The notes under the pieces were generated by a model that did not search any database, had not been told where the DNA came from, and saw only the letters and a list, made by a program, of their open reading frames with translations. 64,000 bases of DNA. Source: Pterobdella sp. o SKG-2022. Its lineage: Eukaryota > Annelida > Clitellata > Hirudinida > Piscicolidae. A program made the translations under genes and the position numbers. The stretch is from positions 10,326,772-10,390,771 of the forward strand of contig OZ038324.1 in the NCBI GenBank assembly GCA_964035795.1, in the 5' to 3' direction. This document shows, piece by piece, positions 63,006 to 64,000 of the stretch (positions within the stretch are counted from its first letter, which is position 1; every line of letters starts with the position of its first letter).

Positions 63006-64000
63006 GTGGGATCATTATAATAATATAAACAATGATGATAAATATTATTTTTATTTTTGTTGTTGTTAGACTTGTGTGTCAAATTAGTACTTTTGGTAGT
63101 AGTGCTGTTTGCATGGTTGTTGTTTTATGAATTGCTGTGTTGATAATGATAATAATATGAATAATAATAAAAATAATAATAATAAGTAGGTCTTTTTAGT
63201 ACTGGCGTTCCAGAAGTTTGGAGTTATCAAGATGAGAGGGCGATTCAGCATGGCAATTAAAAAACAATGAACAACTAATAAAATATAAATTAGAATAGTA
63301 ACAACAATTAAAAAATATATAAGAATAAAATTGAAATAATATAAAAAATAAAAAAAAAATGAGAACTAAAATTTAATCTCCATCACTCAATTGTTACCTG
63401 ACTGGTTGGAGTGATTGCAAAATACATTTTTATCAAAAATATTAAATATAAAAAAAACGTTTGATTAGATTAACTTTTTTGAAAGAAAAAAAAAAGAATA
63501 AAAATATATTTTTATGGAAAAAAAATCAAATAAAAAGCATCAAAAAGAGGGAAACTGATGCTTCACGATCGCAAGCCAAATTGAATTTAGTGGTCCCATC
63601 CATATTTTGTCTCGTAAAAGTCTTTGATCAAACACAATTTGTCACATTTTCAGTTGGACATGTGAGCATTAAAGATGATCGGGTGGTGAGTGTTATTGGT
63701 GGTGGTGAGTTAGAAGTTTTTGTCAAATGGGGTGATCTTTTAGTTTCGAAGTCAGTCATTCAACAGCCTGCCTTCATTCTAGCATGGTTTTGTGAACTGT
63801 TTTTTTGGGTGTTGCTTGTGGGTGAAAAGGAGAAGGAGCGAGGGGAAAGAAGGAGTGAGGGGGGAGACGGACAGAGGGAGAGGAAGAGTGAGGGGGGAAA
63901 AGGAGGGAGGGGGAAGTGGAGTGAAAGGGATAAAGAGTGAGGGAATAAAAGGGTAAAAAACATGCCGGATGTTTCAATTTGAAACTCGAAAAAGCTTGAT
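63006..64000. other. intron or downstream part of the Kazal gene; nothing firmly coding
   Basis: AT-rich, then a purine-rich GGGGAAGG stretch at 63810-63940. An acceptor-like site near 63651 with an open frame ('VGHVSIKDDRV') has no Cys and no family look, so I do not call it an exon. The gene probably resumes to the right of the window. Confidence 0.45.

Noticed and set aside
63461..63940. 159-aa plus-strand ORF at the right edge
   Set aside because: First part is A-rich, last part is GGGGAAGG purine repeat; no Cys or module pattern expected for the Kazal gene.

Overview
The window reads as nuclear DNA of an AT-rich, intron-rich invertebrate animal. An innexin with the family signature, a CCN matricellular gene, a transmembrane adenylyl cyclase, INPP5E, SUPT3H, TRUB2 and PRUNE orthologues all have short GT-AG introns loaded with (AAT)n, (GATA)n and (CA)n microsatellites. 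Innexin plus CCN plus LINE/SINE content fits a bilaterian, and I lean to a lophotrochozoan; the species cannot be told from sequence alone. There is no bacterial, viral or CRISPR content. I built the gene models by hand, joining exons by reading phase and family alignment. Where I give exon lists, every junction keeps the frame.

Layout, left to right. 1-1.9 kb: non-coding. 1.9-13.4 kb (-): adenylyl cyclase of about 1,819 aa in 22 exons, with a perfect 74-bp-arm foldback and a GGTGTG satellite in its introns. 16.7-18.9 kb (+): unrecognised 723-aa single-exon ORF. 19.4-19.9 kb: inverted-repeat element. 21.7-24.3 kb (-): two-LIM-domain protein, abLIM-like. 24.9-25.1 kb (-): tRNA-type SINE. 25.1-27.9 kb (-): INPP5E, head to head (197 bp apart) with SUPT3H at 28.1-31.2 kb (+). 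33.7-34.6 kb (+): two-EF-hand protein of 85 aa. 35.5-41.3 kb (+): TRUB2, whose last intron holds a reverse-oriented LINE. 42.2-45.3 kb (-): CCN family protein. 47-48.2 kb (-): phase-compatible exons of an unknown protein. 48.6-50.6 kb (-): Asn-rich single-pass membrane protein. 52.4-56.3 kb (+): innexin. 57.3-59.8 kb (-): PRUNE-type DHH phosphoesterase. 61.4-63.0 kb and beyond (+): first exons of a secreted FOLN/Kazal protein, cut by the window edge.

The genes are mostly independent housekeeping or signalling loci (cAMP synthesis, phosphoinositide turnover, SAGA-type transcription, mitochondrial RNA modification, gap junctions, matrix signalling). The only architectural coupling I see is the shared INPP5E/SUPT3H promoter. 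I found no gene cluster that looks like a new multi-gene system. The more unusual signals are the probable loss of the TRUB2 catalytic Asp at its usual place, the long tails and altered C2 residue of the cyclase, the SINE/LINE tail pair, the perfect foldback, and the unknown proteins at 17, 47 and 49 kb.
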